This document shows, one piece after another, positions 11,228-21,457 of a DNA stretch of 64,000 bases. Positions within the stretch are counted from its first letter, which is position 1, and every line of letters starts with the position of its first letter. The DNA lies in NCBI GenBank assembly GCA_021292165.1, contig CM037878.1, positions 235,753,546-235,817,545 of the forward strand, in the 5' to 3' direction. Position numbers and translations under genes: made by a program. The notes under the pieces were generated by a model. The model had not been told where the DNA came from. It saw only the letters and a program-made list of their open reading frames with translations, and did no database searches. The DNA is from Shinisaurus crocodilurus. Taxonomy: Eukaryota > Chordata > Lepidosauria > Squamata > Shinisauridae.

Positions 11228-11525
11228 TATACCTCTGCATTTTTGAGTGCAGTTGTCTTGAAAATGTCATACAGCATAGAGATGGCCTGAAGAAAGCTGC
11301 AAAATTTCAGATGGATAGGTGCAGTTTTTTTGTGAAAAGGGAGGGGAGGGGTTGGTGATTCAATTCCCCTTATCCCTCTGCATGGTTTTTTTGGGGGGGG
11401 GCATTTGTATAAAAATGTCATATGTTATAGAGGTATCTGTAGACAAGAAACCTGCAAAATTTCAGAAGGATAGGTGCAGGGTCTACAGAAATATGATGAA
11501 TGAAAACTGTTTAAGTCTTATTTGT
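11228..11525 (+). repeat. Imperfect tandem duplication (~155 bp unit)
   Basis: Unit 1 (about 11228-11330) contains 'aaaatgtcatacagcatag' then 'gcaaaatttcagatggatag'. Unit 2 (about 11400-11480) contains 'aaaatgtcatatgttatag' then 'gcaaaatttcagaaggatag'. A third, diverged match including the downstream 'atgatgaatgaaaactg' phrase is at 39835-39930, so this is part of a dispersed repeat. The class is unknown. Confidence 0.65.
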
Positions 11526-11814
11526 TTTCTGCTCAATTAGCATCAAAGTCACAGAACGCGCAATAAATGGATGATGGATGTGCAGCATACAGTGGCAGAG
11601 GCAGAAAGAATGGAACATCCAGCATTTTCCAAGCAAGCACTCAATACTACACCCTCCCAGCTCCCACAGATTCCATCAAACCTCTTTTAATGTTCCTGCT
11701 CCTGGGAGAGAGAAGTATCAAAGAGCACTGAACACCAATCAGTTCTGTGATATGTTGCCATCTATCCAGCTTGGCAGGGTAATACTGGAAAATGTCAATC
11801 ATTTTCTCTATAGA

Positions 11815-11958
11815 TTTCATAGATCATAGAGTTGGAAGGGGCCTACAAGGCCATCGAGTCCAACCCCCTGCTCAATGCAGGAAACTAGAGGAGGGGTCTC
11901 CCATCCAAGTAATAACCAGGCCTGATCCTGCTTAGCTTTCCACACTCAGACAAGCTGA
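11815..11958 (-). mobile_element. 5S-rRNA-headed SINE with CR1 3' tail (copy B)
   Basis: Read on the minus strand, the element starts at 'agcttgtctgagtgtggaaa' and continues through 'gctaagcaggatcaggcc' and 'acttggatgggagacc', which match the 3' half of 5S rRNA including its internal promoter (box A, intermediate element, box C). It then switches at 'cctcctctag' to the CR1 3' end ('cctgcattgagcaggg ... ccttccaactctatgatctatga'). It sits inside a Vingi-like LINE whose uninterrupted version is known from 51390-51440, which confirms it as a discrete insertion. No clear target duplication is seen, as is usual for CR1-driven insertion. Confidence 0.88.
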
Positions 11959-11981
11959 GCCAGCTATCCTTCTGTTACAGC

Positions 11982-12147
11982 CAGGGCTGGTGCTACCATT
12001 AGGCCAACTAGGCAGCTGCCTAGGGCGCAGGGCTAAAGAGGGCACCAGAAACACCTTGAAAAAAAAATACAGCGCTCTCAAGTGGGAAGGGGGGGCACTA
12101 AATATCTGATCTTGCCTAGGGCACCAAACTGCATTGCACCAGTCCTG
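11982..12147. mobile_element. hAT-type MITE with perfect 8-bp target duplication
   Basis: The termini are CAGGGCTGGTGC and its near-perfect complement GCACCAGTCCTG. The flanking octamer 'gttacagc' is duplicated exactly (11974-11981 and 12148-12155). The empty site is visible in the homologous LINE at 51427-51445. The internal text 'taggcagctgcctagggc' is shared with the copy at 55964-56066. It is non-coding. Confidence 0.95.
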
Positions 12148-12155
12148 GTTACAGC

Positions 12156-12850
12156 TAACATTGACACTGAAATCCAGCATCGTTTGAGCTCCGCAAGCGC
12201 CGCGTTTTCTCGAATGAAACGTAGAGTGTTCGAGGATCGGGATATCTGTAGGGAGACCAAAACGCTGGTTTATAAAGCCATTGTATTACCAACTTTATTG
12301 TATGCCTGCAAAACATGGACTATCTATAAACGTCATTTCCACCTCCTTGAAAGATTTCATCAATGTTGCCTCCGGAAAATTCTGCGAATTACTTGGGAAG
12401 ATAGGTGAACAAATGTCAGTGTATGGAAGAAGCAAAGACTACTAGCGTTGAAAAAATGATCCTTCAATGCCAACTTCAATGGACCAGTCATGTTGTTCGA
12501 ATGTCTGACTGCCGTCTCCCAAAGCAGTTACTTTATTCCCAACTCAAGGATGGAAAGCGGAATATTGGTGGTCAGTATAAGAGGTTTAAAGATGTTCTTA
12601 AGGCTAATCTAAAAAAAATGCAATATAAACATTGAGAACTGGGAAGCTCTGGCCCATGAATGCTTTAACTGGAGGTTGGCCTTTCACAAAGGTTCCATGG
12701 ACTTTGAAGAAGCCCGAGTGCAAGGTGAAAGGGAGAAACGTGCTAAGTGAAAAGCACGTCAAACGAATCCTTTACAGGACCATCTTCCATCTGGTAACCT
12801 GTGTCCTCACTGTGGGAAGCTGTGTGGATCTAGAATTTGCCTCCACAGTC
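12156..12850 (+). pseudogene. Vingi-like LINE ORF, C-terminal remnant
   Basis: Broken frames at 12082-12408, 12405-12635 and 12632-12964 encode, in order, the region after the reverse transcriptase core, including blocks such as LYACKTWTIYKRHFHLLERF and LPKQLLYSQLKDGKRNIGGQ. Stops at about 12406 and 12633 and a 1-nt insertion in the A-run near 12611-12618 disable it. In intact copies the protein ends in a C2H2 zinc finger; here that coding part ('tgtgtcctcactgtggg') lies out of frame. Confidence 0.88.
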
Positions 12851-13199
12851 ACTTACGGACCCATCCCATCGCTAGAGTCTACACAATTTTATACAATTCC
12901 CTCTTTATATAATTTTCTTTTTGTTATTTTATCCTGGAAGACCATCTTACTCGGTCACGAGTGATTGCCTACTACTATATTGCTTCAACAACCCACCCCC
13001 AAAGCGCTGGTCAAACTATTCACTATGATTAGAAGCTAGAGCTGTCATATGGTTCTCTTAGAGTATAAGGTTTCATAGCCAGTGTGGACCACCAAGGAGG
13101 CACTATCCCACATCTCAATCTGCTGCACTTCAGATTTTGGTAGGACATGGAGCATAGTATAGCATATAGATTCACCGTATTATATTTTATTCATAAGTA

Positions 13200-13626
13200 G
13201 GGATGTACAGACTATATAAAATCCATTCCATCTGCATTTTGCAGATTTTCAGGTGCCCTTTGTTCCATTGTCCGCTCATTGATGGAATTAGATTTTGCAC
13301 AGATGCGTTCATACGCACTTGCACAAATTTGCACTTGTGCAAATCTGCACTTCTAAAAATGTGCAAATCCCCCCAAAATGTGCATTTTCACTCTTTAGTC
13401 TATGGGGGGGGAATGCATATTTTCAGTCAGTGTGTCCCCCCCCATATTTTTCCACAACTAAATTTGCGTAAAATTACAGAAAGTTTAAAAAAAAAACAAC
13501 CCCTGATCTGCAAGTCCATGGAATCTGTGCAATTCAGGAAAAAACCAGTCCTCTGCAGAATCTGTCGGTTGGAATCCATAGGAATCCAACCTCATATGAT
13601 TCCATTGCAGATTTCTCCAACATCCC
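13200..13626. mobile_element. MITE with GGGATGT termini and TA target
   Basis: The left end GGGATGTAC follows TA (13198-13199) and the right end ...AACATCCC precedes TA (13627-13628). The interior contains short inverted phrases such as 'cacttgcacaaatttgcacttgtgcaaat' near 13316-13345. The termini match those of the GC-rich foldback elements, so it is probably a relative with a different, AT-richer interior. It is non-coding. Confidence 0.7.
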
Positions 13627-13629
13627 TAA

Positions 13630-15212
13630 TTTAGGCAATAGAAATGGACTTGGCATGCTGAATAACTCATGCTAAGCTACAGCGTGTTCCAGATGAACTT
13701 GTGAATGTCATGTTACATATGATATATTTCCATCTCATGTAATGTGTTTCCCCTTCTGACCTTTATACCCATGGCAATATAAACATATCACACTGTGCAA
13801 GTGATGATGTATATAGACTTTTATCCTAAGCAAAGATAACTTCTATGTAGGTAAGAATGTTCCTATGTGTATAGGCCACGAATCAGACCATAATTTATGA
13901 ACTCTGGATGTCAAATACTGGCCACATATTCTTTATACCTTTAGATCCTCTCCATATGTTTATATCATGTATAATCAGAAACAAAATATTTTTTCCCAGC
14001 AGGCTTTTATTTTAATTGTGGGCAGTGAAGCCAATTTTACAGTTTTGACCATAAGGACAGCTTGAAACTTGGAAAAATGTAACTTTCAGGGTTTTAATTT
14101 TAATTTTATAAAAATTGTTTCTTAAAATGCATATGTGCAATTAAACAATATCAATCAAAATCAGCCCAGAAGACCAAGCCTCACATTCAGAAAAAAAAGG
14201 ATTTCCCAGGAGAAACTGAGATAACAATCCAATTAAGCTGTTACTCTATGCAAATGTGCTTTCACACTCTAAACCTCCATACTACAGAAAGCATCGAAAA
14301 CACTAAATAACACATTTCCTTTTATATTTCAAAACAAGCCAAGTGATAAGTTGTCAAAGGGGTAGGTAAGTTTCAGGTGAGTAGGAGCAGAAGGGAATTG
14401 GTTTATGAAATATATTTAATGATGGATGGCTTCTGAGCGTTAGGGGGGGGGGAATCGTATCATTGCTTCCCAATTAAAAATTCATTAGGACTTGCAAGGC
14501 CTGGATAACATTTGGTAAATAGAAGCACCATGTGAAAAATTTGAATGAGAGTAAGGGCTTAATAGAATAATCAGGGCTTGAACTAGTGCACCGCAAAACA
14601 ACAATACATAAATATGTATGCACACAAGGCTAAATCCAGCTTGTCCTACTTTTGCTAGTCTCATTGCCTTTAATTTTATTGGTATCACTTGGACTGTAAT
14701 GAAGCCGGCAAGGTTTGCTCTGGTAACTTTGGAGCTAATTAATCCACTCTTATAGACTAATATTACACTGCAGCTTAAAGCAGATCCAATGATCATATAG
14801 GACTGTTTTCAGGGGCATGATCCCTTGCACACAGAAATAGAGGTTCTGTGATATATTGGTCCACCTCGAATAGAGCTACCAATGAACGATGGCCCTTTCC
14901 CTATGTTTTAAGAGGCAATTGTTGGTTTGCGCCTATGCAGGTCTCTAGAAATCACTACAAAGCCTGGTTGCTGAATATCACCACTTGCTCACCTCTCAGC
15001 CTGTGTCCCCATCACTCATTTCTGGCAAGGATAGCAGTGTGGCCCTGCAGCCTGACTTCTTTTTCTAAAGTGCTCCGGTTTTAAATGTATACAGATGCAG
15101 CCATAATTAACCTGCAGGGGTGGGTTTAGCACAGAATGCTTGACTATGTGTAGGGTGGGGGCTTGAGTTGCTATGCTGTGGTCTGCTGTGCATGCAGCCA
15201 AAGCATACATCT
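13630..15212. other. No gene or element recognised
   Basis: AT-rich sequence with scattered short frames. A 9-nt G run lies at about 14443-14451. I see no splice-framed coding region, SINE or LINE signature. Confidence 0.4.
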
Positions 15213-15213
15213 T

Positions 15214-15472
15214 CCTTTTATTTATTTATTTATTTATTTATTATATTTATATCTCACAGTTTTTCCTGAAAGGAACCCAAGGCGGCTTACATAATCCTCC
15301 TCCTTCTCTCCATTTTATCCTCACAACAACGCTGTGAGGTAGGTTAGGCTGAGAGTCAGTGACTGGCCCAAAGTCACCCAGTGAGCTTCATGGCCAAGTG
15401 GGGACTAGAACCCAGGTCTCCCGAGTCCCAGTTCGACACTCTAACCACTATGCCACGCTAGCTCTCTTCCTA
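15214..15472 (-). mobile_element. tRNA-derived CORE/MIR-like SINE, full length
   Basis: On the minus strand it begins 'agagctagcgtggcatagtgg' (box A-like TGGCATAGTGG), has box B near 'gggttctagtcc', then the conserved body 'cctaacctacctcacagcg' and 'gaggataaaatggagag'. It ends with 'taagccgccttgggttcc' and a (TAAA)n tail at 15214-15243. The 3' tail is of L2 type, so L2 reverse transcriptase probably moved it. Related copies are at 34030-34282 and 63758-64000. Confidence 0.92.
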
Positions 15473-15474
15473 TG

Positions 15475-16485
15475 GCCATGCACAGAATATATAGGGGGAA
15501 GTCTCTGCCCATGTGCTGCTTCTGGAGTATTGATCAACTCGGTTAGGTAAGGATGTATGAGAATTTTTAATAGGAACTTACTGAAATTTGCAAATTCCTC
15601 CAAAAATGGGGCACAGTGAACTTGAGATGTTAAAAAACCAAATGTGGGAGAAAGCAAAACTGAATGATTTGTCCATCCAGGCAGATGCCCCATGTAGTCA
15701 TCGATGTTTGTGGTACTTAATTAGGTTGCCACCTCTCTTTTATGACAAGTTCCTCATCTTTAACAGAAAGCTGGTCCTAGACATAGTAGTAATAACTGTA
15801 CCTGTTGAATGTGGCTGGTGCAAACGGGTGAGAATTTTGTTCAGTTCATTGTTTGATGACCAAAAATTTGCTAATTTCTTCACAAACAAGATGGAAAGAA
15901 ATAATGTGGGAGAAAGCAAAACTGGAAGATTTGTCCATCCCTTGTTTGTCAATACCTATCCAGTCCCCCAATATGCATGTATGTGCAGACTTTCTGTGTC
16001 CTATCTTGTGCATCCCAGTTTCATCACCTAAATTTCTATCCAGCTTCCCACAACGTTTCAAAATTCCATTAAGGAATCACCTTAAAGGGTACATTTCTTT
16101 CCTAACTCTATAAGCATATCTCAAATTTGTATGCAGTTCAAACAAGAGAGTCTCTTTATACATGACCATCTCATTTAAATTATGCAAATTTCATATTCTG
16201 TTCTGAACTTGCTTGTCAAAGTTATAAAAATAACTCCAAAGAGGAATGAGAGATACCTTGGCAGAAGAAGTTATCCTTGTCTTGTAATAATGTGGCGTGC
16301 AGCTGCATTACTATGTGTTTCCACATAATCACTATTGTTTGCAGTGGAGTTACTATTTCATTACATGAAGCTATTGAGAAATAACATGCTGTATCTGACA
16401 GTGGAAAAAGCTGCATAACTTTGGATGCTGAGCCTGAGAACATACAAGTAGGCCTCTTATAGAGCAATGTGTAGTGTAATGTTCT
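15475..16485. repeat. Diverged direct repeat in otherwise unassigned sequence
   Basis: The phrase 'atgtgggagaaagcaaaact' followed by 'gatttgtccatcc' occurs at 15642-15680 and again at 15903-15940, with weaker similarity in the 60 bp before each. This suggests a ~262-bp duplication inside an unrecognised dispersed repeat. The overlapping open frames on both strands here have no domain. Confidence 0.6.
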
Positions 16486-16490
16486 CTATA

Positions 16491-17283
16491 CAGTCATGCC
16501 TTGGATTGAGAGCATAATTCGTTCCGGAAACGTGCTTGTAATCCCTAACACTCTTATATCAAAATGAAATCCCCCCAAAAAAATTTGTACAGAGATTTTT
16601 AATTTAAGCTGTACTACAGTACTTGTATTGCAAGACGTCGCTTGTGTAGGGATGTAGCCGAGTACCCTGGACGTTGCCGAGCAGCCCGAACCGGGCCTGC
16701 TCGTGTCCGCTGAGCTACTCGGCCACCACGAGCTTACCTGCAGCAGGCTCTCCGGAGAGCCTGCCTCCCCATCCGCTGGTCCCGTCGCGTCCTTCCAGCG
16801 TGGAGGAAGTGATGCGACGGGACCCCCGCGCTCTGTTTCTGGCCAGGGAAACCAGGGAAACAGGGCTGTTTAAGCCCTGTTGAGCTGGTTCGTCCCGCCA
16901 AAACAGAGCATGGGCGGGGCTCCGGCAGTGGCGGCGGCAGCGGCGGCGGCGGTACAGAGAAGGTAGGTGGCGGGGGGGGTCTGGCGGCTGCAGGGGGTGG
17001 CGGGGGTTCCGGCAGCTGTGGGGGGTGGCAGGGGGTCCAGCGGCTGCAGGGGGGGGGGGTCCGGCAGATGCGGGGGGGTGGCGGCGGTAGCAGCAGCGGC
17101 TCGAGTGGTGCGGAAAACGCTCTGCACCGCTCTGAATGTCGAGATCGGCCGCCGCTGCCCCAAGCCGACTCCAGCCTCGGCCCCACCACTACAAAGTAAA
17201 AAATAAATAAATAAATATTTAAAAATTTGCTTGTCTTGCAAAACGCTCTCAAACCAAGTTACTTGCAATCCAAGGTATTACTG
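16491..17283. mobile_element. Tigger/mariner-like MITE interrupted by a foldback element
   Basis: The termini are CAGTCATGCCTTGGATT at the left and the complement of CAGTAATACCTTGGATTGC at the right. Each is flanked by TA (16489-16490 and 17284-17285). CAGT termini and the TA target fit pogo/Tigger elements. The native parts are about 16491-16648 and 17190-17283. The GC-rich interior (from TA-GGGATGTAGCC at 16648) belongs to a later foldback insertion. Confidence 0.82.
16650..17190. mobile_element. GC-rich foldback element nested in Tigger-like MITE
   Basis: It begins TA-GGGATGTAGCCGAG and contains the 'cccgtcgcgtc' and 'gatgcgacggga' inverted arms at about 16785-16822, followed by a very G-rich block of (GGC)n, (CAG)n and G-run sequence at 16920-17100. 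The right end is not clearly defined. The proline- and alanine-rich frames across it on the minus strand are low-complexity artefacts. Confidence 0.55.
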
Positions 17284-17288
17284 TATTA

Positions 17289-17772
17289 GAGCAATAGAGC
17301 AATCCTATGGCCCCTAGACATCGTCGGGGGGGGCATAGGATACTTCAGATTCCCAGCTCTGAAGTAGGAAGCAGAGGTCTGAGCTCAGAGCTGGGAATCT
17401 GTGCTCCAACCCCCCTTCCCCCCACTCCCGCCTGCAGCCGGTGCAGAAAGAATCATGCCGGCTGCCTCTCCGAAGTTGGGAAAGCAACCTCGGAGAGGGA
17501 GTAAAGGAAGCATTCCAGGGGGAGGGAAGGAGACTGCAGAGGCCTGGGCCCGGATATGAACTATCCTGTGTCCTCTGCAGCCTCCTTCCCTCTCCCTCTG
17601 AAGTGCCCCAGCTAGATGGCCAAAAATGACCATCTAGGTAAAATGCAAAGCAGAAGAGGCAGGGAGGTGGAGATTGCCTCCGCTGCTCCTCTCACTCTGC
17701 ATAAGATCCTCGTAAAACTCCAAATTTTCAGTGGCTTACGAGCATCGAGGCTACAACCCATAGATTGTGCCC
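17289..17772. mobile_element. PIF/Harbinger-like non-autonomous element
   Basis: The left end 'gagcaatagagcaatcctatgg' and the right end '...ccatagattgtgccc' are imperfect inverted repeats flanked by TTA on both sides (17286-17288 and 17773-17775). A TTA/TAA target is typical of PIF/Harbinger. The interior resembles 19604-19983 and 27010-27340, so it is a family of about 0.5 kb. It is non-coding. It lies directly against the Tigger-like element's TA. Confidence 0.65.
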
Positions 17773-17829
17773 TTAATGTATTTATTGAATTCATTTGATA
17801 GATACCATAATTCAATACAGCAAGGAGTG

Positions 17830-18202
17830 GGTGATCTGCCCACCACCCGACTCGCTGGGCGCTGCCACCGCGCCTGCCAAGCCAGGACGAAAGCAAGCAC
17901 CAGCCGAGGGGCTCGCCGGACTTCCAGGTTCCCAGCGGTATGCTTTTTATGTAGAAAATGGTATAAGATGCGTTAAAAGCGGCTGCGATTTGTGTAACTT
18001 GTGCAAATCACGGCCATTTTTAACATATCTTACACCATTTTCTAAGTTAAAAGTGTACTCAGAAGTTGCTTCTCTGGCTCAGCTCACGAGAAAGTGAGTC
18101 GAGCCGAGGAAGCAGGTAGGGCAAGCGGAGCATGGGCGGTTGCGTCTGGAGAGTTCGCCGGACCTCCACCCCACCCCCCCAATCGAGCTCCGCAAACATC
18201 CC
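17830..18202. mobile_element. GC-rich foldback MITE
   Basis: The imperfect palindrome is centred near 17990-18005 ('gatttgtgtaacttgtgcaaatc'), with arms 'ttatgtagaaaatggtataag' and 'cttacaccattttctaagtta'. The right terminus AACATCCC is followed by TA (18203-18204). The left terminus is not clear. It shares the core motif with 1260-1760 and 4305-5296. Confidence 0.6.
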
Positions 18203-18684
18203 TAAGGCAGCTAGGAATAATGTGAAATTTACCAATTTCTAAAATACAAGGCAAATTAAGATTTCTGTGACTTCAACCCGTGGATTCCACAGCAGACCGG
18301 CATCTTCTGAGTTGTGATGATTCTGCAGACTTGCAGGCCATTTTTTTTTTTTTAACTTTCCAGAGCTGTACACTAATTTAATCTGATGAAAGTATGATCA
18401 TGGAGAATACATTAATATATATATGCCATTTTTAAAAAAACACAAACCCCCCCCCCCAACATTTAGTATATCTCCAATCTCTCTTCATCCTCTGCTGTGT
18501 AGCACTAAGAAAAATACACAAAATATCACGTACAAGTGACAGTTATGTAAATTGTGGTGGATGTTTTTACATACTTTTCTGAATGCGGGGGGGGGAACCA
18601 GTTCATTCAATGAGTGGGCCATGGACCAAATGACGCCGGACAATCTGCAAAACACACACAGTAGAATGCTTATTCATTGTTGCA

Positions 18685-18778
18685 TTGAACGTTATCTTTT
18701 AGTGCTGCTACTGTTATTATGTTCACTGTTTTGATAATTTTGTTAGGAAGTGGTATATAAATTTGTGAAATAAATAAA
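18685..18778 (+). mobile_element. L2/SINE 3' tail fragment
   Basis: The phrase 'ttaggaagtggtatataaa' followed by 'gtgaaataaataaata' is the L2-type tail. Only the extreme 3' end is present. Confidence 0.55.
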
Positions 18779-18832
18779 TAGGTCCCATTGGGTCCAACTT
18801 CTGAGTAAACATAGATAGGATTGCATTGTAAA
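18779..18832. repeat. MITE fragment ending in a 'aggattgca' terminus
   Basis: The text 'gtcccattgggtccaac' and 'atagataggattgcattg' matches the end of a common reptile MITE whose terminus reads 'cataggattgc'. The same terminus type is seen at 17289, 34518 and 39372. Confidence 0.4.
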
Positions 18833-18937
18833 TATGTCATCAGTAGATTGTATACCAGGTTCAAGATACACACATCTGTATTATGTTAATATCTCTGTTT
18901 ATTGCTTTGTTATTTCTTCTCAAGATATATAGATAGA

Positions 18938-18983
18938 TACACACACACACACACACACGTGTGTGTGTGTGCGTGTGTGTGTA
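18938..18983. repeat. (CA)n-(GT)n palindromic microsatellite
   Basis: A run of CA repeats turns at 'cacgtg' (about 18957-18962) into GT repeats, making a 45-bp near-perfect inverted repeat that could extrude as a cruciform. Confidence 0.95.
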
Positions 18984-19600
18984 TAATTCAATTTAGATGT
19001 CAGATATAAACTGACATCTAAATGGACATATCTGATTTGTACTCTTACTCAAGTTGTTTCATATAGAATGTATACCTCATTTCAATGCAGTTTTAATACT
19101 GAAATACAGAAGTGAGGTTTTTGATGTTTTTCAAAATGGGAGCTATTATCTGAATGTTTATGAAATCCATTGTGTAGATAGTCTGGGACATTTCCAGCAT
19201 AAACACTGAGACATGTAGTAACCTTTTCTCCCTTATTAAAAGATTTATTTTATTTAAACTGGTGACAAATCCTACTTGTTAATTCAAAGAGGATTGATTT
19301 AAATCACCAAGGGAAGAGATTAGTTTAAATCAAGTTTCCCATTTGTACTTCTGAAAGTTCTGAAACAAAAGGTGCATTCTTACTGGCTGATAGGAAGGGT
19401 GAGACAGTGTGGCATTGCAAACTGAATGGTTTTCTCCTCTCTCTTTGACCCTGTATGCATGTGTTAACTTGCCAGTGCTTCCCTGACTCTCAGTACTAAA
19501 TCCATAATAGCAAAAGTATTTCATGGAAGGCTGTGGGTCCAGTTTTTAAGAGTACATTAGTATAGCCTTGGCTCCAAAATGTTTGTATTCAAAATTCCCA
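18984..19600. other. No gene or element recognised
   Basis: AT-rich sequence. The inverted phrase 'tttagatgtcagatataaactgacatctaaat' at 18991-19023 forms a 14-bp-arm hairpin next to the microsatellite. Otherwise nothing is identified. Confidence 0.5.
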
Positions 19601-19603
19601 TGG

Positions 19604-19983
19604 GCAGAGCGATTCTATGGCCCCTAGAAAACATCAGGAGGGCCATAGGATCATTCAGATTCCCAGCTCCAAAGTTGGGAAACAGCTCCAACCTCGGAGC
19701 TGGGGATCTGTGCTCAGAGCACCCTCCCTTCTCGCAGCCAGCACAGAAAGAACTGTGTCAGCTTCATCTCCGAGGATGTAAGAGCGACCTCAGAGAAGGG
19801 GTTTAGGGGGCAGGGAGGGGAGGAGACAGGTGCCGCCAAGATACGACATATCCTGCTGGTGTCTCAGCCTCCTTACCTCCCTCTCCAAAATGCCACAGTT
19901 CAACGGCCGAAATCACAGTTCAATGACCTTTGCCCCCGAGCTCCTCCGACCCTGCATAGGATGCCCATAATCCTCTGAGTTCA
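19604..19983. mobile_element. Harbinger-like element, left part (split by L1)
   Basis: It starts near 'gagcgattctatggccccta' and is collinear with 17289-17700 (for example the 'cagattcccagctc' and 'gtgctc...accccccttc' blocks). It stops at 19983 with 'taatcctctgagttca', where the L1 was inserted. The sequence resumes at 24972 as 'gggggttatgggcagcc'. The uninterrupted version, 'taatcctctgagttcgatgggttactggcagcc', is present at 28308-28341. Confidence 0.6.
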
Positions 19984-20247
19984 TTTTTTTTTGGGGGGGG
20001 GGATGAGTATTTTTATTGAATTTTCCAAAACAAAAACAAATCGTATTTGGCTTCGCCTCATTGTCTGACAAACATTACCAATCCTTATCCAATCTAAGTT
20101 TTCTCTATTTTCACAGAAAGAATTTCTGTCACCTTTACTAATATTCAAAAATCAAAACCCAAAATTATTAAGTCACTTTCCCTCCTCCCCAAAAAGTCCA
20201 CCAGAGGTTTCCAGTCTTTCTTAAATGAAGATTTAAAAAATCTCTAA

Positions 20248-21278
20248 TTAAACGTCAATTTCGCCATCTGCTAAGTCCAAAATTTTCAACAGCCAGTCTT
20301 CTATAGTTGGTATTGCTGCTTCTTTCCATTTTTGAGCGTAGATTATTCTTGCTGCTGCTGCTGTCATCATATATTGTAATAATGTTCCATAGTCTTTCTC
20401 AAGTTGTAAATCCATTATACCCAATAAGAACATTTCTGGTGGTTTCAGTTGAATATTCACTTTTAAGATCCTTTGTATCCATGTGTGTATTTGTATCCAA
20501 TATGTTTTCACTTTTTTACATGTCCACCAAACATAATAAAATGTTCCTTCATGATTTTGACATTTCCAACATACATTTGACACATTTATATACATCTTAT
20601 CCAATTTCACAGGGGTTAGATACCAACGGTACATCATTTTGTAAAAATTCTCTCTAAGATCAGAACACAATGTAAATTTTATACCTTTAGTCCACATACG
20701 TTCCCATTGTTCCATCATTATATTGTATCCAAAGTTTCTTGCCCATTTAATCATACAATCCTTAACTTGTTCATCTTCTGTCCCAAATTTCAGCAGAAAT
20801 TTATACATTTTTGCAATTACATGGTCATCACCTGTACACAATTGTATTTCAAATTCAGACTTATCCTGTTCTATATCATACATTCTTTTATCCACATTAA
20901 ATCTCTCTGATAATTGCATGTATGTAAATTCCAAAAGTCTATCCATAAGACCTTTATAAAACATTAATTTATTTTCATTTGGTGCATAAACCCCTACTAC
21001 AGAAATATTAACTTCTACTCCAACATATCTACCTTGTTCATCTGAAAAGATAAATATTTGAGAAAGCTTATTCTTTACATATAAAACCACACCATTTTTT
21101 TAGTTGAACTAGCTGAAATAAATTCTTCTCCAAGTTTCTTTTGTATCAAATATTTTGAATCTCTTTTATTTATATGTGTCTCTTGTAAACAAATCAAATC
21201 CAATTTCAATTTATTCAAATAATGTAATATTTTTCTTCTCTTTTGTGGTGCATTCACACCATTTATATTCCAAGACAA
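20248..21278 (-). pseudogene. L1 ORF2, endonuclease joined to C-terminus by deletion
   Basis: The N-terminal piece (21278-21075) opens with SWNINGVNAPQKRRK and contains ICLQETHI, the L1 endonuclease start and its catalytic glutamate region. After a frameshift, the piece 21090-20248 continues the endonuclease (VVGVYAPNE) up to FYKGLMDRLLE and then jumps to the C-terminal region that contains the zinc motif C-x2-C-x8-H-x4-C (CWKCQNHEGTFYYVWWTC). The join falls at about 20921, where both parent sequences share 'catac'. All reverse transcriptase motifs are lost, so the product cannot be active. A 15-nt deletion before VVGVYAP is also seen relative to the other copy. Confidence 0.92.
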
Positions 21279-21457
21279 AAATTTGTAATCAATTTTTAAT
21301 CAGGTTAATTTGTAATCCACATAGGAGTTTCTAATCTGCGCCTCCAGTCTTATCCCGAGATCCTTGTGAATTTCCCACTTTTCCACAAAGTTTCTCGCCT
21401 CCTCCACCGTATTGAACTTATATCTCCTTTGATTCATGATAAAACTAACTCCTCCTG

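Larger units (their letters stand above)
11752..12977 (+). mobile_element. Decayed 5'-truncated Vingi-like LINE with two nested insertions
   Basis: The host LINE is collinear with the 3' third of the full-length copy at 48258-52236, from 'catctatccagcttggcagg' to the terminal 'ggtcacgagtgattgcct'. It holds several premature stops and frameshifts. Two later insertions split it: a 5S/CR1 SINE at about 11815-11958 and a hAT MITE at 11982-12147. The short native piece 11960-11981 lies between them, and the native sequence resumes at 12148. The short 3' tail reads 'ctactactat' rather than (GAT)n. Confidence 0.88.

Noticed and set aside
16734..17268. Proline/alanine-rich 172- and 132-codon minus-strand frames as a gene
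   Set aside because: They read through a GC-rich foldback element inside a Tigger-like MITE and have low-complexity composition.
20900..20960. Splicing as the origin of the L1 ORF2 deletion
   Set aside because: The deleted segment does not start with GT or end with AG. The edges share a 'catac' microhomology instead.
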